Part shown: positions 1-5,137 of the stretch, piece after piece
Numbering within the stretch: position 1 is the first letter of the stretch
Layout of the letters: each line of letters opens with the position of its first letter
DNA from: an uncultured Polymorphobacter sp.
GTDB lineage: Bacteria; Pseudomonadota; Alphaproteobacteria; Sphingomonadales; Sphingomonadaceae
NCBI GenBank assembly: GCA_937871645.1
Contig: CALMPZ010000210.1
Span: 1-5,137 of the forward strand
Length of the DNA stretch: 5,137 nt
Direction: 5' to 3'
Notes under the pieces: model-generated
What the model was told of the DNA's origin: nothing
Databases searched by the model: none
Seen by the model: the letters and a program-made list of their open reading frames with translations, nothing else
Program-made: the position numbers and the translations under genes

Positions 1-107
1 ACGCCGCCGACCTGCTGATCGAACGGCTCGCTGCCAAGGTCGAAGTCGATTTCGATACCGCGCGCCGGCTGTTCACGCTGATCTGCGTGCTGCACATCAG
101 GCAGTAG
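1..107 (+). CDS. C-terminal fragment of an unrecognised protein (5' end outside window)
   Basis: The frame with codons starting at base 3 is open from the window edge to a TAG at 105-107. It encodes 34 residues beginning [20 protein letters not shown] and ending in CVLHIRQ. The piece is predicted to be mostly helical, with alternating charged and hydrophobic residues. GC and codon choice (GCC, CTG, ATC, GTC) match the high-GC genes further on, which supports real coding. The fragment is too short to assign a family. Its last 11 bases overlap the 3' end of the convergent minus-strand gene. It could be the end of an enzyme or a helical regulator; I make no functional call. Confidence 0.55.
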   Translation, partial: AADLLIERLAAKVEVDFDTARRLFTLICVLHIRQ

Positions 108-477
108 GGAAGAGCCAATCTGCCAGCTTCGCCGCTTCACTTAAGTTGTGAATTCGGATGCGCGTTTCATCGAGAGAGTTTGTCGTTGCCAGCACGTTCG
201 TTGGGAAATGCTTGCGAGCCTCTTCGGCCAGTTCTGGCCGGAGCTTGAGCGCCGGTTGCCGGATGTAAAAGAGCATGTCGTTCTTGTTGGCTATCAATGC
301 GAAAGGGTTGCTCCTGCCTTGGTAGAATTTGCTATGGCGAATCGCCCCCTTACTGCCCGGTTTGGCCAGATAACCCGCTCGTTCCGCAGCTACCACGATC
401 GTAAGGTAAGCCTCCTTAGCGGGATAGTTTTCAAACTTGTTCAAGTTGACAAGATGCTCCGGGGCTTCTGTATGCAT
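97..477 (-). CDS. Small hypothetical protein, low GC, family not recognised
   Basis: This encodes about 126 aa, starting [15 protein letters not shown] and ending [10 protein letters not shown] with a TGA stop at 99-97. I chose the ATG at 477-475 because a GAGG ribosome-binding site (bases 486-483) sits 5 nt upstream. A longer reading from the ATG at 546-544 adds 23 residues but has no clear ribosome-binding site and would overlap the dcd start by 11 bp. The protein looks genuine: mixed composition, a central aromatic and basic stretch ([20 protein letters not shown], about residues 47-66), then a strand-like LFYIRQPAL, and a charged helical C-terminus. No signal peptide or membrane segment is visible. 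By hand count GC is about 53% over 121-480, against roughly 62-65% in sampled lines of neighbouring genes, which suggests acquisition or an atypical origin. The 3' end overlaps the convergent upstream gene by 11 bp. I do not recognise a family and propose no function. Confidence 0.7.
   Translation of the reverse strand: MHTEAPEHLVNLNKFENYPAKEAYLTIVVAAERAGYLAKPGSKGAIRHSKFYQGRSNPFALIANKNDMLFYIRQPALKLRPELAEEARKHFPTNVLATTNSLDETRIRIHNLSEAAKLADWLFPTA
446..476 (+). promoter_or_regulatory. Weak candidate promoter for dcd
   Basis: A perfect TTGACA lies at 446-451. Possible -10 elements are TGTATG at 469-474 (17-bp spacer) or TATGCA at 471-476 (19-bp spacer), each matching the consensus at only three positions. 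The -35 lies inside the 5' part of the divergent gene and abuts a small dyad, AACTTG-TT-CAAGTT, at 434-447. Transcription starting near 482 would give a leader of about 50 nt for dcd. This is a pattern call only. Confidence 0.25.
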
Positions 478-482
478 TTCGA

Positions 483-486
483 CCTC
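483..486 (-). promoter_or_regulatory. Ribosome-binding site deciding the start of the small minus-strand gene
   Basis: Read on the minus strand, GAGG lies 5 nt before the ATG at 477-475. No comparable purine-rich site precedes the alternative ATG at 546-544, whose upstream bases read CAGCGGTCGGAC. This favours the shorter 126-aa product and leaves a 58-bp gap between the two divergent genes. Confidence 0.55.
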
Positions 487-535
487 GATTTGAATGCGGG
501 TCACCCATACCTCGGTACCGTAGGAACTTATTTCA

Positions 536-1090
536 ATGTCCGTCATGTCCGACCGCTGGATTCGTGCGCAGGCGCAGGAAAACGGCATGATCGAGCCCTT
601 CGTCGACCGCCAGGCGCGCGACGGCGTCATCAGCTACGGGCTGTCGAGCTATGGCTATGACGCGCGCGTGTCCGACGAGTTCAAGATTTTCACCAACATC
701 GACAGCGTGACGGTTGACCCCAAGGATTTCCACCCCGCCAGCTTCGTCGATCGCAAGACCGATTGCTGCATCATCCCGCCCAACAGCTTCGCACTGGCGC
801 GGACGGTCGAATATTTCCGCATCCCGCGCGACGTGCTGGTCATCTGCCTCGGCAAATCGACCTATGCGCGCTGCGGCATCATCGTCAACGTGACGCCGCT
901 GGAGCCCGGCTGGGAAGGCCATGTAACGCTGGAGTTTTCGAACACCACACCGCTGCCCGCCAAGGTCTACGCCAACGAAGGCGCCTGCCAGTTCCTGTTC
1001 CTGCAGGGCAATGAGCCGTGCGAAGTCAGCTACGCCGACCGCGCCGGCAAATACATGGGCCAGCGCGGGGTGACGTTGCCGAAGCTTTAG
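536..1090 (+). CDS. dcd: dCTP deaminase
   Basis: This encodes 184 aa, full length for the alphaproteobacterial form. Family knowledge: Dcd is a cytosolic homotrimer of the dUTPase fold that hydrolyses dCTP to dUTP and ammonia without a metal at the deamination site, feeding dUTPase and thymidylate synthase. Visible motifs are [13 protein letters not shown] (residues 32-44), the nucleotide-binding [10 protein letters not shown] (106-115), [16 protein letters not shown] (121-136) with the presumed catalytic glutamate E133 (equivalent to E. coli E138), and the C-terminal GACQFLFL (149-156) and [10 protein letters not shown] (173-182). The ATG at 536 is preceded by AGGA at 522-525 with a 10-nt spacer. 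A second in-frame ATG at 545 is possible, but N-termini of the MSxMSD type are usual for these homologs as I recall them. There is no clear terminator after the TAG. The gene appears to be monocistronic, with the neighbouring minus-strand gene diverging from it. Confidence 0.97.
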   Translation: MSVMSDRWIRAQAQENGMIEPFVDRQARDGVISYGLSSYGYDARVSDEFKIFTNIDSVTVDPKDFHPASFVDRKTDCCIIPPNSFALARTVEYFRIPRDVLVICLGKSTYARCGIIVNVTPLEPGWEGHVTLEFSNTTPLPAKVYANEGACQFLFLQGNEPCEVSYADRAGKYMGQRGVTLPKL

Positions 1091-1110
1091 GAGCTACGGC
1101 GCTCAAGCGA

Positions 1111-1134
1111 AACTAGTTTGATATCAAACTAGTT
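1111..1134. promoter_or_regulatory. Perfect 24-bp palindrome, probable regulator operator
   Basis: The half-site AACTAGTTTGAT is followed immediately by its exact reverse complement, giving 24 bp of perfect symmetry with no loop. It starts 20 bp after the dcd stop and ends 161 bp before the crotonase-family start. The central TTTGATATCAAA is AT-rich in a GC-rich context and resembles the spaced inverted sites bound by MarR-family dimers; TetR-type binding is also possible. It lacks a hairpin loop and a U-tract, so it is not a good terminator. Which regulator binds it, and whether it controls the downstream gene, is inference. Confidence 0.6.
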
Positions 1135-1135
1135 G

Positions 1136-1211
1136 GCGCAAATTGGCGTACACCCGTAAAGACTGACCAGATTGCCGAGGGTGGCACCCGGCGCAACGCG
1201 CGCAATTTGGC
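1136..1211 (+). repeat. Short direct repeat GCGCAAWTTGGC in the control region
   Basis: GCGCAAATTGGC at 1136-1147 and GCGCAATTTGGC at 1200-1211 match at 11 of 12 positions and lie 64 bp apart start to start. The first copy begins 2 bp after the 24-bp palindrome. They could be paired protein-binding sites or chance. Confidence 0.25.
1172..1196. promoter_or_regulatory. Interrupted dyad between dcd and the crotonase-family gene
   Basis: The pattern is TTGC-N3-GGGTG-N-CACCC-N3-GCAA, symmetrical about base 1184, with 9 of 12 pairs complementary. The 5-bp inner arms with a single-base centre suit a protein-binding dyad better than an RNA hairpin. It is not followed by a T-run, so a terminator role for dcd is unlikely. 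Its function is not known. Confidence 0.3.
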
Positions 1212-1280
1212 ACGTTTTTGAGTTCGGCGTGGACATGGCGGCCAGCTTCCGTATGCAATTATCTGCAACCAGCAAACTTG

Positions 1281-1288
1281 GGTGAGGA
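1281..1288 (+). promoter_or_regulatory. Ribosome-binding site of the crotonase-family gene
   Basis: GGTGAGGA ends 7 nt before the ATG at 1296. It fixes that start over an in-frame upstream start at 1218, whose extra 26 residues (SSAWTWRPASVCNYLQP and so on) do not resemble the family's N-terminus. Confidence 0.7.
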
Positions 1289-1295
1289 TGAAGCC

Positions 1296-2117
1296 ATGAC
1301 CTACGAAGACATTCTGTACCGCGTCGAAGACGTCGTCGCGGTGATCACCTTGAACCGCCCCGACCGGCTCAACGCCTGGCGCGGCGAGATGGGCCGCGAC
1401 GTCAAGGCGGCGATGCGCGCTGCCAGCGACGACGACGCCGTGCGCGTCATCGTATTCACCGGCGCCGGCCGCGGCTTCTGCGCCGGGGCCGACATGAACA
1501 CGCTGCAGGTCATCCAGGGCGGCAGCGCCGCCGCCCGCTCCGGCGCCGGCGGGGCCAGCGATTTCGATCCCAATGCGCGCGCCGACTTCCGGATGCAGAA
1601 CAGCTGGTTCCCTTCGGTGCCCAAGCCGATCATCGGTGCCATCAACGGCGCCTGCGCCGGACTCGGCATGGTCTACGCGATGTACACCGACATCCGCTTT
1701 GCGTCGGACGCCGCGGTGTTCACCACGGCGTTTTCCAAACGAGGCCTGATCGCCGAACACGGCATTTCGTGGCTGCTGCCGCGCCTGATCGGTTTCGCCG
1801 CGGCTGCCGACCTGCTGTTTTCATCGCGCAAGGTCGATGCCGCCGAAGCACTGGCGCTCGGGCTGGTGACGCGGGTTTTCCCTGCTGCCGAATTCGAAGC
1901 CGGCGTCATGGCCTATGCCAAGATGCTCGCCAATGACGTGTCGCCGCGGTCATTGCGCGAAATGAAGCGCGAGCTGTGGAACGGCCAGCTCGAATCGCTG
2001 GGTGAATCGATCGCCGCCGCCGACGCCGACATGGCGGGCAGCTTTGCGTCCGAAGACTTCAAGGAAGGCGTCGCGCACTTCCTCGAAAAGCGCCCGGCGA
2101 AGTTTACGGGTAGGTAA
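1296..2117 (+). CDS. Enoyl-CoA hydratase/isomerase (crotonase) family protein
   Basis: This encodes 273 aa, a normal length for a single-domain crotonase. The fold signature is clear: VAVITLNRPDRLNAW (14-28), the first oxyanion-hole loop GRGFCAGADM (58-67), the second INGACAGLGM (116-125), RGLIAEHGISWLLPRLIG (149-166) and the C-terminal SEDFKEGVAHFLEKRPAKF (252-270). The family acts on acyl-CoA thioesters in the cytosol. Aligned by eye to rat mitochondrial crotonase, the two hydratase glutamates (E144, E164) are replaced by V126 and F146. E154, in AEHG, lies where isomerase-like members such as PaaG carry their acid (PDGG). Isomerisation or another acyl-CoA reaction is therefore as likely as hydration. 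A low-complexity Gly/Ala/Ser insertion (GGSAAARSGAGGASD, 75-89) follows the first loop. The gene stands alone behind a 205-bp leader with an operator-like palindrome, so it is probably separately regulated. The substrate is unknown. Confidence 0.93.
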   Translation: MTYEDILYRVEDVVAVITLNRPDRLNAWRGEMGRDVKAAMRAASDDDAVRVIVFTGAGRGFCAGADMNTLQVIQGGSAAARSGAGGASDFDPNARADFRMQNSWFPSVPKPIIGAINGACAGLGMVYAMYTDIRFASDAAVFTTAFSKRGLIAEHGISWLLPRLIGFAAAADLLFSSRKVDAAEALALGLVTRVFPAAEFEAGVMAYAKMLANDVSPRSLREMKRELWNGQLESLGESIAAADADMAGSFASEDFKEGVAHFLEKRPAKFTGR

Positions 2118-2132
2118 TTCCTACCTTCTAGG

Positions 2133-2241
2133 TCCTCCCCGTCTTCGGGGAGGGGGACCGCCTCTTGGCGATGGAGGGGTGGCGCGCCCAACCCCTCCAC
2201 CATGCGAAGTGCATGGTCCCCCTCCCCGAAGACGGGGAGGA
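2133..2241. repeat. Composite inverted-repeat element (REP/BIME-like), 109 bp
   Basis: Two outer arms of 27 bp (2133-2159 and 2215-2241) are perfect reverse complements. Each arm holds its own 8-bp hairpin, CCTCCCCG-TCTT-CGGGGAGG on the left and the same stem with an AAGA loop on the right. Between them are CGCC-TCTT-GGCG (2159-2170), TGGAGGGGT/ACCCCTCCA around a 10-nt loop (2172-2199), and CCATGC-GAAGT-GCATGG (2200-2216). It fills most of the 193-bp gap between the crotonase gene and murA. Similar CCTCCCC/GGGGAGG palindromes are, as I recall, scattered through sphingomonad intergenic regions. It could attenuate or terminate transcription from the upstream gene, though no T-run follows. Confidence 0.8.
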
Positions 2242-2310
2242 TCAAGACGCGATGCAGAGGCTCTTCAATCCCGCTATCGCGCGGCGAAATGACGCGCTAA
2301 ACCAGCCGTC

Positions 2311-3606
2311 ATGGACCAGATCATCATTCGCGGCGGCCGGCCGCTTTCGGGCAGCATCCACATCTCGGGCGCCAAGAACGCCGCGCTGACGCTGATGCCG
2401 TGCGCGTTGCTCAGCGAAGAGCCGCTGACGCTGCGCAACCTGCCGCGTTTGGCCGATATCGATACCTTCGGGCATCTGCTCAACAACCACGGCGTTTCGA
2501 CGACGATCGAAGGCTCGCACCCCGGCGAATACGGCCGCGTGATGACCTTGCGCGCCAACCGCATCACCAGCACCGTCGCGCCGTATGATATCGTCCGCAA
2601 GATGCGCGCCTCGATCCTCGTGCTCGGGCCGCTGCTGGCGCGCTGCGGCGAGGCGACCGTGTCGCTGCCCGGCGGCTGCGCCATCGGCAACCGCCCGATC
2701 GACCTGCATCTGAAGGCGCTCGAACACCTCGGCGCCGAAATCGAAGTCACTGCGGGCTATGTCAAAGCCGTCGCGCCCAAGGGCGGGCTGCGCGGCGGGC
2801 GCTACGTCTTCCCGACGGTGTCGGTCGGCGCCACCGAGAATGTCGTTATGGCGGCGGTGCTCGCGGTGGGCGAATCGATCATCGAAAATGCCGCGCGCGA
2901 GCCCGAAATCGTCGATCTGTGCCGCTGCCTGATTGCCATGGGCGCCAAGATCGAAGGCGTCGGCACCGAGCGGCTGGTCATCACCGGCGTCCCCAAACTC
3001 CACGGCGCGACCTATGCGGTGATGCCCGACCGCATCGAAACCGGCAGCTACGCCTGTGCCGTCGCCATCACCGGCGGCGAGATCGAACTGATCGGCGCCG
3101 AGGACGAAACGCTTGGCGCGACGTTCGACGCGCTGCGCGAAGCCGGCATCGAAACCAAGGCGACGCCGCGTGGCCTGATGGTGCGCCGCGGCAGTGACGG
3201 GTTTGGGGGCCTGCACGGCATCACCGTCTCAACCGCGCCCTACCCCGGCTTCCCGACCGACATGCAGGCGCAGTTCATGGCGATGCTGGCGCTCGCTGAC
3301 GGCGCATCGCTGCTCACCGAAACCATCTTCGAAAACCGCTACATGCACGTCCCCGAACTGGCGCGCATGGGCGCCGACATCACCGTACGCGGCCGTTCGG
3401 CCGTGGTGCGCGGCGTCGACAAGCTGGTCGGCGCACAGGTCATGGCGACCGACTTGCGCGCCTCGATGAGCCTCGTGCTCGCGGGACTCGCGGCGCAGGG
3501 CGAGACTATCGTCAGCCGCGTCTATCACCTCGACCGCGGCTATGAACGGCTTGAAGAAAAGCTCTCGGCAGTCGGCGCCGACATCGAACGGATTTCCGAC
3601 GGGTGA
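2311..3606 (+). CDS. murA: UDP-N-acetylglucosamine 1-carboxyvinyltransferase
   Basis: This encodes 431 aa, close to the usual 417-430. Family knowledge: MurA transfers the enolpyruvyl group of phosphoenolpyruvate to the 3'-OH of UDP-GlcNAc, the first committed cytosolic step of peptidoglycan synthesis and the fosfomycin target. Visible residues are K22-N23 in SGAKNAAL, the catalytic loop [11 protein letters not shown] (119-129) with C123 (equivalent to E. coli C115), [12 protein letters not shown] (311-322) with D317 (equivalent to E. coli D305), [12 protein letters not shown] (381-392) with R383, and LDRGYE (407-412) with R409. C123 rather than Asp means the enzyme should be the fosfomycin-sensitive type. 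The ATG at 2311 fits the family N-terminus ([14 protein letters not shown]), but no Shine-Dalgarno sequence is visible in the preceding bases (CGCGCTAAACCAGCCGTC). It is the first gene of a three-gene run, and its TGA overlaps the next start as GTGA. All key residues are intact. Confidence 0.98.
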   Translation: MDQIIIRGGRPLSGSIHISGAKNAALTLMPCALLSEEPLTLRNLPRLADIDTFGHLLNNHGVSTTIEGSHPGEYGRVMTLRANRITSTVAPYDIVRKMRASILVLGPLLARCGEATVSLPGGCAIGNRPIDLHLKALEHLGAEIEVTAGYVKAVAPKGGLRGGRYVFPTVSVGATENVVMAAVLAVGESIIENAAREPEIVDLCRCLIAMGAKIEGVGTERLVITGVPKLHGATYAVMPDRIETGSYACAVAITGGEIELIGAEDETLGATFDALREAGIETKATPRGLMVRRGSDGFGGLHGITVSTAPYPGFPTDMQAQFMAMLALADGASLLTETIFENRYMHVPELARMGADITVRGRSAVVRGVDKLVGAQVMATDLRASMSLVLAGLAAQGETIVSRVYHLDRGYERLEEKLSAVGADIERISDG

Positions 3607-4076
3607 GCACGCCCGCCGTTGCGCCCACCACTGCATTGGCCGACACCCGCCTGCTGCTGCTGGCACAGGAGGCGGCTGAACTGCCGCTGCTGTCATCGCT
3701 GCTGCAAGACGCCACCGTGCGCCCGATCGACGTCGCCTGGGATGCGCGCGGCCACCGGCTCGTGCTGCTCGTCGGGCGCTACCGCTGGGAACAGCACGAC
3801 CAGTCGCGCATCCGCACGGCATTGCGCATCGACCATGTGCTGCGCGTCGAGCGCCGCGGCTGGCCGGTGCCGCCGCCGGCCAGCATGGCCGGTGCGCATG
3901 ACCCGACGCACACGGTGCTGGCGCTGCTGGCGATGACGCTCGACGGCGATTTTCTGACGCTCGATTTTTCGGGCGGCGCGTCGCTGCGGCTGACGCTCGA
4001 AGTCGTCGATGTGACGCTCGAGGACCTGTCGGCGCCCTGGGTCGCACGCAGCCAGCCGAGCCACGACGCGCCGTGA
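3603..4076 (+). CDS. DUF2948 family protein
   Basis: This encodes 157 aa from a GTG start that overlaps the murA stop by 4 bp (GTGA), implying translational coupling. I recognise it as DUF2948 from its pattern and its place directly after murA, the usual alphaproteobacterial arrangement. Visible family-like stretches are [21 protein letters not shown] (17-37), RYRWE (59-63), [12 protein letters not shown] (71-82), [11 protein letters not shown] (120-130), and the closing [21 protein letters not shown] (135-155). A predicted beta-rich middle lies between short helical ends. There is no signal peptide, membrane segment or obvious catalytic motif. The biochemical role of the family is unknown to me. 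Its tie to murA suggests, but does not show, a link to the cell envelope. Confidence 0.85.
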   Translation: MSTPAVAPTTALADTRLLLLAQEAAELPLLSSLLQDATVRPIDVAWDARGHRLVLLVGRYRWEQHDQSRIRTALRIDHVLRVERRGWPVPPPASMAGAHDPTHTVLALLAMTLDGDFLTLDFSGGASLRLTLEVVDVTLEDLSAPWVARSQPSHDAP

Positions 4077-4915
4077 CCCGCCGCTTCGATTTCCAGCAAG
4101 TCGATGTCTTCGCCAGCGCGCCGCTCAAGGGCAATGCGCTCGCGGTGGTCATCGGTGCCGACGCGCTGAGCGACGCTGAAATGGCAGCGTTCGCCAACTG
4201 GACCAACCTCGCCGAAACGACGTTCCTGCTCGCCCCCACCGACCCAGCAGCCGACTACCGCGTCCGTATCTTCACCACCGAACGCGAACTGCCGTTCGCC
4301 GGCCACCCAACCATCGGCAGCGCCTATGTCTGGCTGGCATCGGGCGGCGTGCCCAAGTCAGCCGAAATCGTCCAGCAATGCGGTATCGGGCTGGTGCGCC
4401 TGCGGCGTGACGGCGACCGCCTCGCGTTCGCCGCGCCACCGCTGATCCGCTCGGACGCCGTCGAACCCGCCCTGCTGGCGCGCGTCGCCAAAGGTCTCGG
4501 CGTCGAGGAAAGCGCCATCGTTGCGTCAAGCTGGCTGGTCAACGGCCCCGAATGGCTCGGTGTCGAACTGGCAAGCCGCGCCGAAGTGCTGGCGCTGCGC
4601 CCCGACAAGGCGCTCCTCGCCGGCCTCGACATCGGCGTCGTCGCGCGCTGCACCGCCGCCGACAATATTGACGCGCAGTTCGAAGTCCGCGCCTTCCCCG
4701 CCGACATCGCCTCGCCCGAAGACCCCGTCACCGGCAGCCTCAACGCCGGACTGGCGCAATGGCTGCTCGGGTCGGGCCGCGCCACCTCGCCCTATCTCGC
4801 GTCGCAAGGCACCGCCATCGGCCGCGCCGGTCGCGTCCATGTCGAGCAGATCGGCGCCGATATCTGGATCGGCGGCGCCAGCATTACCGTCATTGCCGGT
4901 AGTGTGACGATCTAA
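4073..4915 (+). CDS. PhzF family protein (phenazine biosynthesis-like isomerase/epimerase)
   Basis: This encodes 280 aa from a GTG start within a GTGA overlap with the DUF2948 gene, so it is probably translated by coupling. The two-lobed PhzF fold (related to diaminopimelate epimerase) is shown by FQQVDVFASAPLKGNALAVV (7-26), NLAETTFL (45-52) with E48 at the position of the PhzF catalytic Glu, ADYRVRIFTTERELPFAGHPTIGSAYVWL (60-88), EDPVTGSLNAGLAQWLL (216-232) and SQGTAIGRAGRVHV (244-257). PhzF itself isomerises trans-2,3-dihydro-3-hydroxyanthranilate, but most homologs, including those in bacteria without phenazine genes, have no known substrate. No phenazine genes are present here, so that pathway should not be inferred. 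It is the last gene of the run and ends just before a large inverted repeat. In other alphaproteobacteria I recall hisD in this slot after DUF2948, which would make PhzF here a lineage-specific arrangement. Confidence 0.92.
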   Translation: MTRRFDFQQVDVFASAPLKGNALAVVIGADALSDAEMAAFANWTNLAETTFLLAPTDPAADYRVRIFTTERELPFAGHPTIGSAYVWLASGGVPKSAEIVQQCGIGLVRLRRDGDRLAFAAPPLIRSDAVEPALLARVAKGLGVEESAIVASSWLVNGPEWLGVELASRAEVLALRPDKALLAGLDIGVVARCTAADNIDAQFEVRAFPADIASPEDPVTGSLNAGLAQWLLGSGRATSPYLASQGTAIGRAGRVHVEQIGADIWIGGASITVIAGSVTI

Positions 4916-4917
4916 GA

Positions 4918-5072
4918 GCCTCCGGCGGGCAGGGGTGACCCCTGCACCCAATTGTCTCGACACGTTTCCCCAGCGAAAGCTGGGGTCCATCGGCACCGCA
5001 TGGACCCCAGCTTTCGCTGGGGAAGCGATTCTGAAAATTTGGGTGCAGGGGTCACCCCTGCCCGCCGGAGGC
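4918..5072. repeat. Nested inverted-repeat element, 155 bp, after the murA operon
   Basis: The outer arms of 34 bp (4918-4951 and 5039-5072) are perfect reverse complements. Each contains the near-palindrome CAGGGGT-N-ACCCCTG. The 87 bases between them carry a second, separate inverted repeat (listed on its own). The element begins 3 bp after the PhzF stop codon, so it lies at the 3' end of the operon transcript and could act as a stabilising or terminating structure. No T-run follows the outer stem. The nested layout looks like one repeat inserted into another. Confidence 0.8.
4966..5024. repeat. Inner palindromic repeat pair with GAAA/TTTC tetraloops (REP-like)
   Basis: The arms 4966-4990 and 5000-5024 are 25-bp perfect reverse complements around a 9-nt loop, CGGCACCGC. 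Each arm folds alone: CCCCAGC-GAAA-GCTGGGG on the left (4968-4985) and CCCCAGC-TTTC-GCTGGGG on the right (5005-5022). The left RNA hairpin would carry a GNRA-type tetraloop. As I recall, CCAGCGAAAGCTGG-type units followed by TCCAT are abundant in Sphingomonas and relatives. Confidence 0.75.
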
Positions 5073-5088
5073 CCTTTCACCCGAACTG

Positions 5089-5118
5089 TTGTGCCGCGCC
5101 GCACAATTGCGCTAGGGC
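5089..5118 (+). promoter_or_regulatory. Probable promoter of a gene beyond the window, with inverted repeat
   Basis: TTGTGC (5089-5094) and GCTAGGGC (5111-5118) are separated by 16 bp. They resemble the TTGAC / GCTANAWC housekeeping promoter described for Caulobacter and relatives. TTGTGC is also the left half of a perfect dyad, TTGTGC-CGCGCC-GCACAA (5089-5106), so a dimeric regulator could cover the -35 element. The regulated gene would lie to the right and is not visible. No ORF start with a ribosome-binding site occurs before base 5137. Confidence 0.4.
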
Positions 5119-5137
5119 AAACCCCGCAAATTCACGA

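Noticed and set aside
148..660. Plus-strand open frame of 170 codons opposite the small minus-strand gene
   Set aside because: It lacks a ribosome-binding site, runs into the dcd coding region in another frame, and has an arginine- and cysteine-rich ending. The minus-strand reading has a good ribosome-binding site and a more protein-like composition.
1113..1760. Minus-strand open frame covering the control region and half of the crotonase gene
   Set aside because: It is antisense to a well-supported gene, with Gly/Ala/Val/His-rich composition and no motif.
2133..2241. Rho-independent terminator
   Set aside because: Strong stems are present but no run of T follows any of them on either strand. 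The perfect outer arms and multiple hairpins fit a REP-like repeat better.
2242..3216. Long minus-strand open frame of 324 codons across the murA region
   Set aside because: It is an antisense shadow of murA in GC-rich DNA, rich in Asp, Arg, Ala and His with no family motifs.
3229..4239. Long minus-strand open frame of 336 codons opposite murA, DUF2948 and PhzF
   Set aside because: It shows arginine/alanine-rich low-complexity translation and spans three recognised plus-strand genes; it is a compositional artefact.
4073..4915. Phenazine biosynthesis cluster
   Set aside because: Only a PhzF-family homolog is present. No other phz genes are visible and the family is widespread in bacteria that make no phenazines.
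4918..5072. CRISPR array or insertion sequence
   Set aside because: There are no regularly spaced direct repeats with unique spacers, and no transposase frame. The repeats are inverted and nested.
4526..5104. Minus-strand open frame starting beyond the terminal repeat
   Set aside because: Its N-terminal part translates the palindromic repeat and the rest is antisense to PhzF.

Overview
The window looks like chromosomal DNA from a GC-rich alphaproteobacterium, most likely of the Sphingomonadales. The reasons are the Alphaproteobacteria-type dCTP deaminase, a murA followed directly by a DUF2948 gene, and intergenic palindromic repeats of a kind I associate with sphingomonad genomes. No 16S or marker search was possible, so the placement is inference.

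Layout: (1) Bases 1-107 are the tail of an unrecognised plus-strand gene. (2) A small minus-strand gene of about 126 aa (477 down to 97) follows. It is unrecognised and clearly lower in GC than its surroundings, and it overlaps the tail of the first gene by 11 bp. (3) dcd (536-1090, plus) makes dUTP for thymidylate synthesis. (4) A 205-bp intergenic region holds a perfect 24-bp AT-rich palindrome, a second GC-rich dyad and a short direct repeat. It reads as a control region for the next gene. (5) A crotonase-superfamily gene (1296-2117) lacks both classical hydratase glutamates but has a glutamate at the isomerase-type position. (6) A 109-bp composite inverted repeat lies between it and the next gene. 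(7) A tightly packed operon follows: murA (peptidoglycan precursor synthesis), a DUF2948 gene and a PhzF-family gene, joined by two 4-bp GTGA stop/start overlaps. (8) A 155-bp nested inverted-repeat element closes the operon. It is followed by a probable promoter with an inverted repeat over its -35 region, belonging to a gene beyond the window.

The genes do not form one pathway. dcd serves nucleotide metabolism, the crotonase gene acyl-CoA metabolism and murA the cell wall. DUF2948 and PhzF are translationally tied to murA but have no assigned role. I see no CRISPR array, RNA gene, transposase, toxin-antitoxin pair or defence system. The points most worth following are the low-GC unknown gene, the 24-bp operator-like palindrome, the altered active site of the crotonase homolog and the two composite palindromic repeats. 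None of these is strong evidence for a new system.
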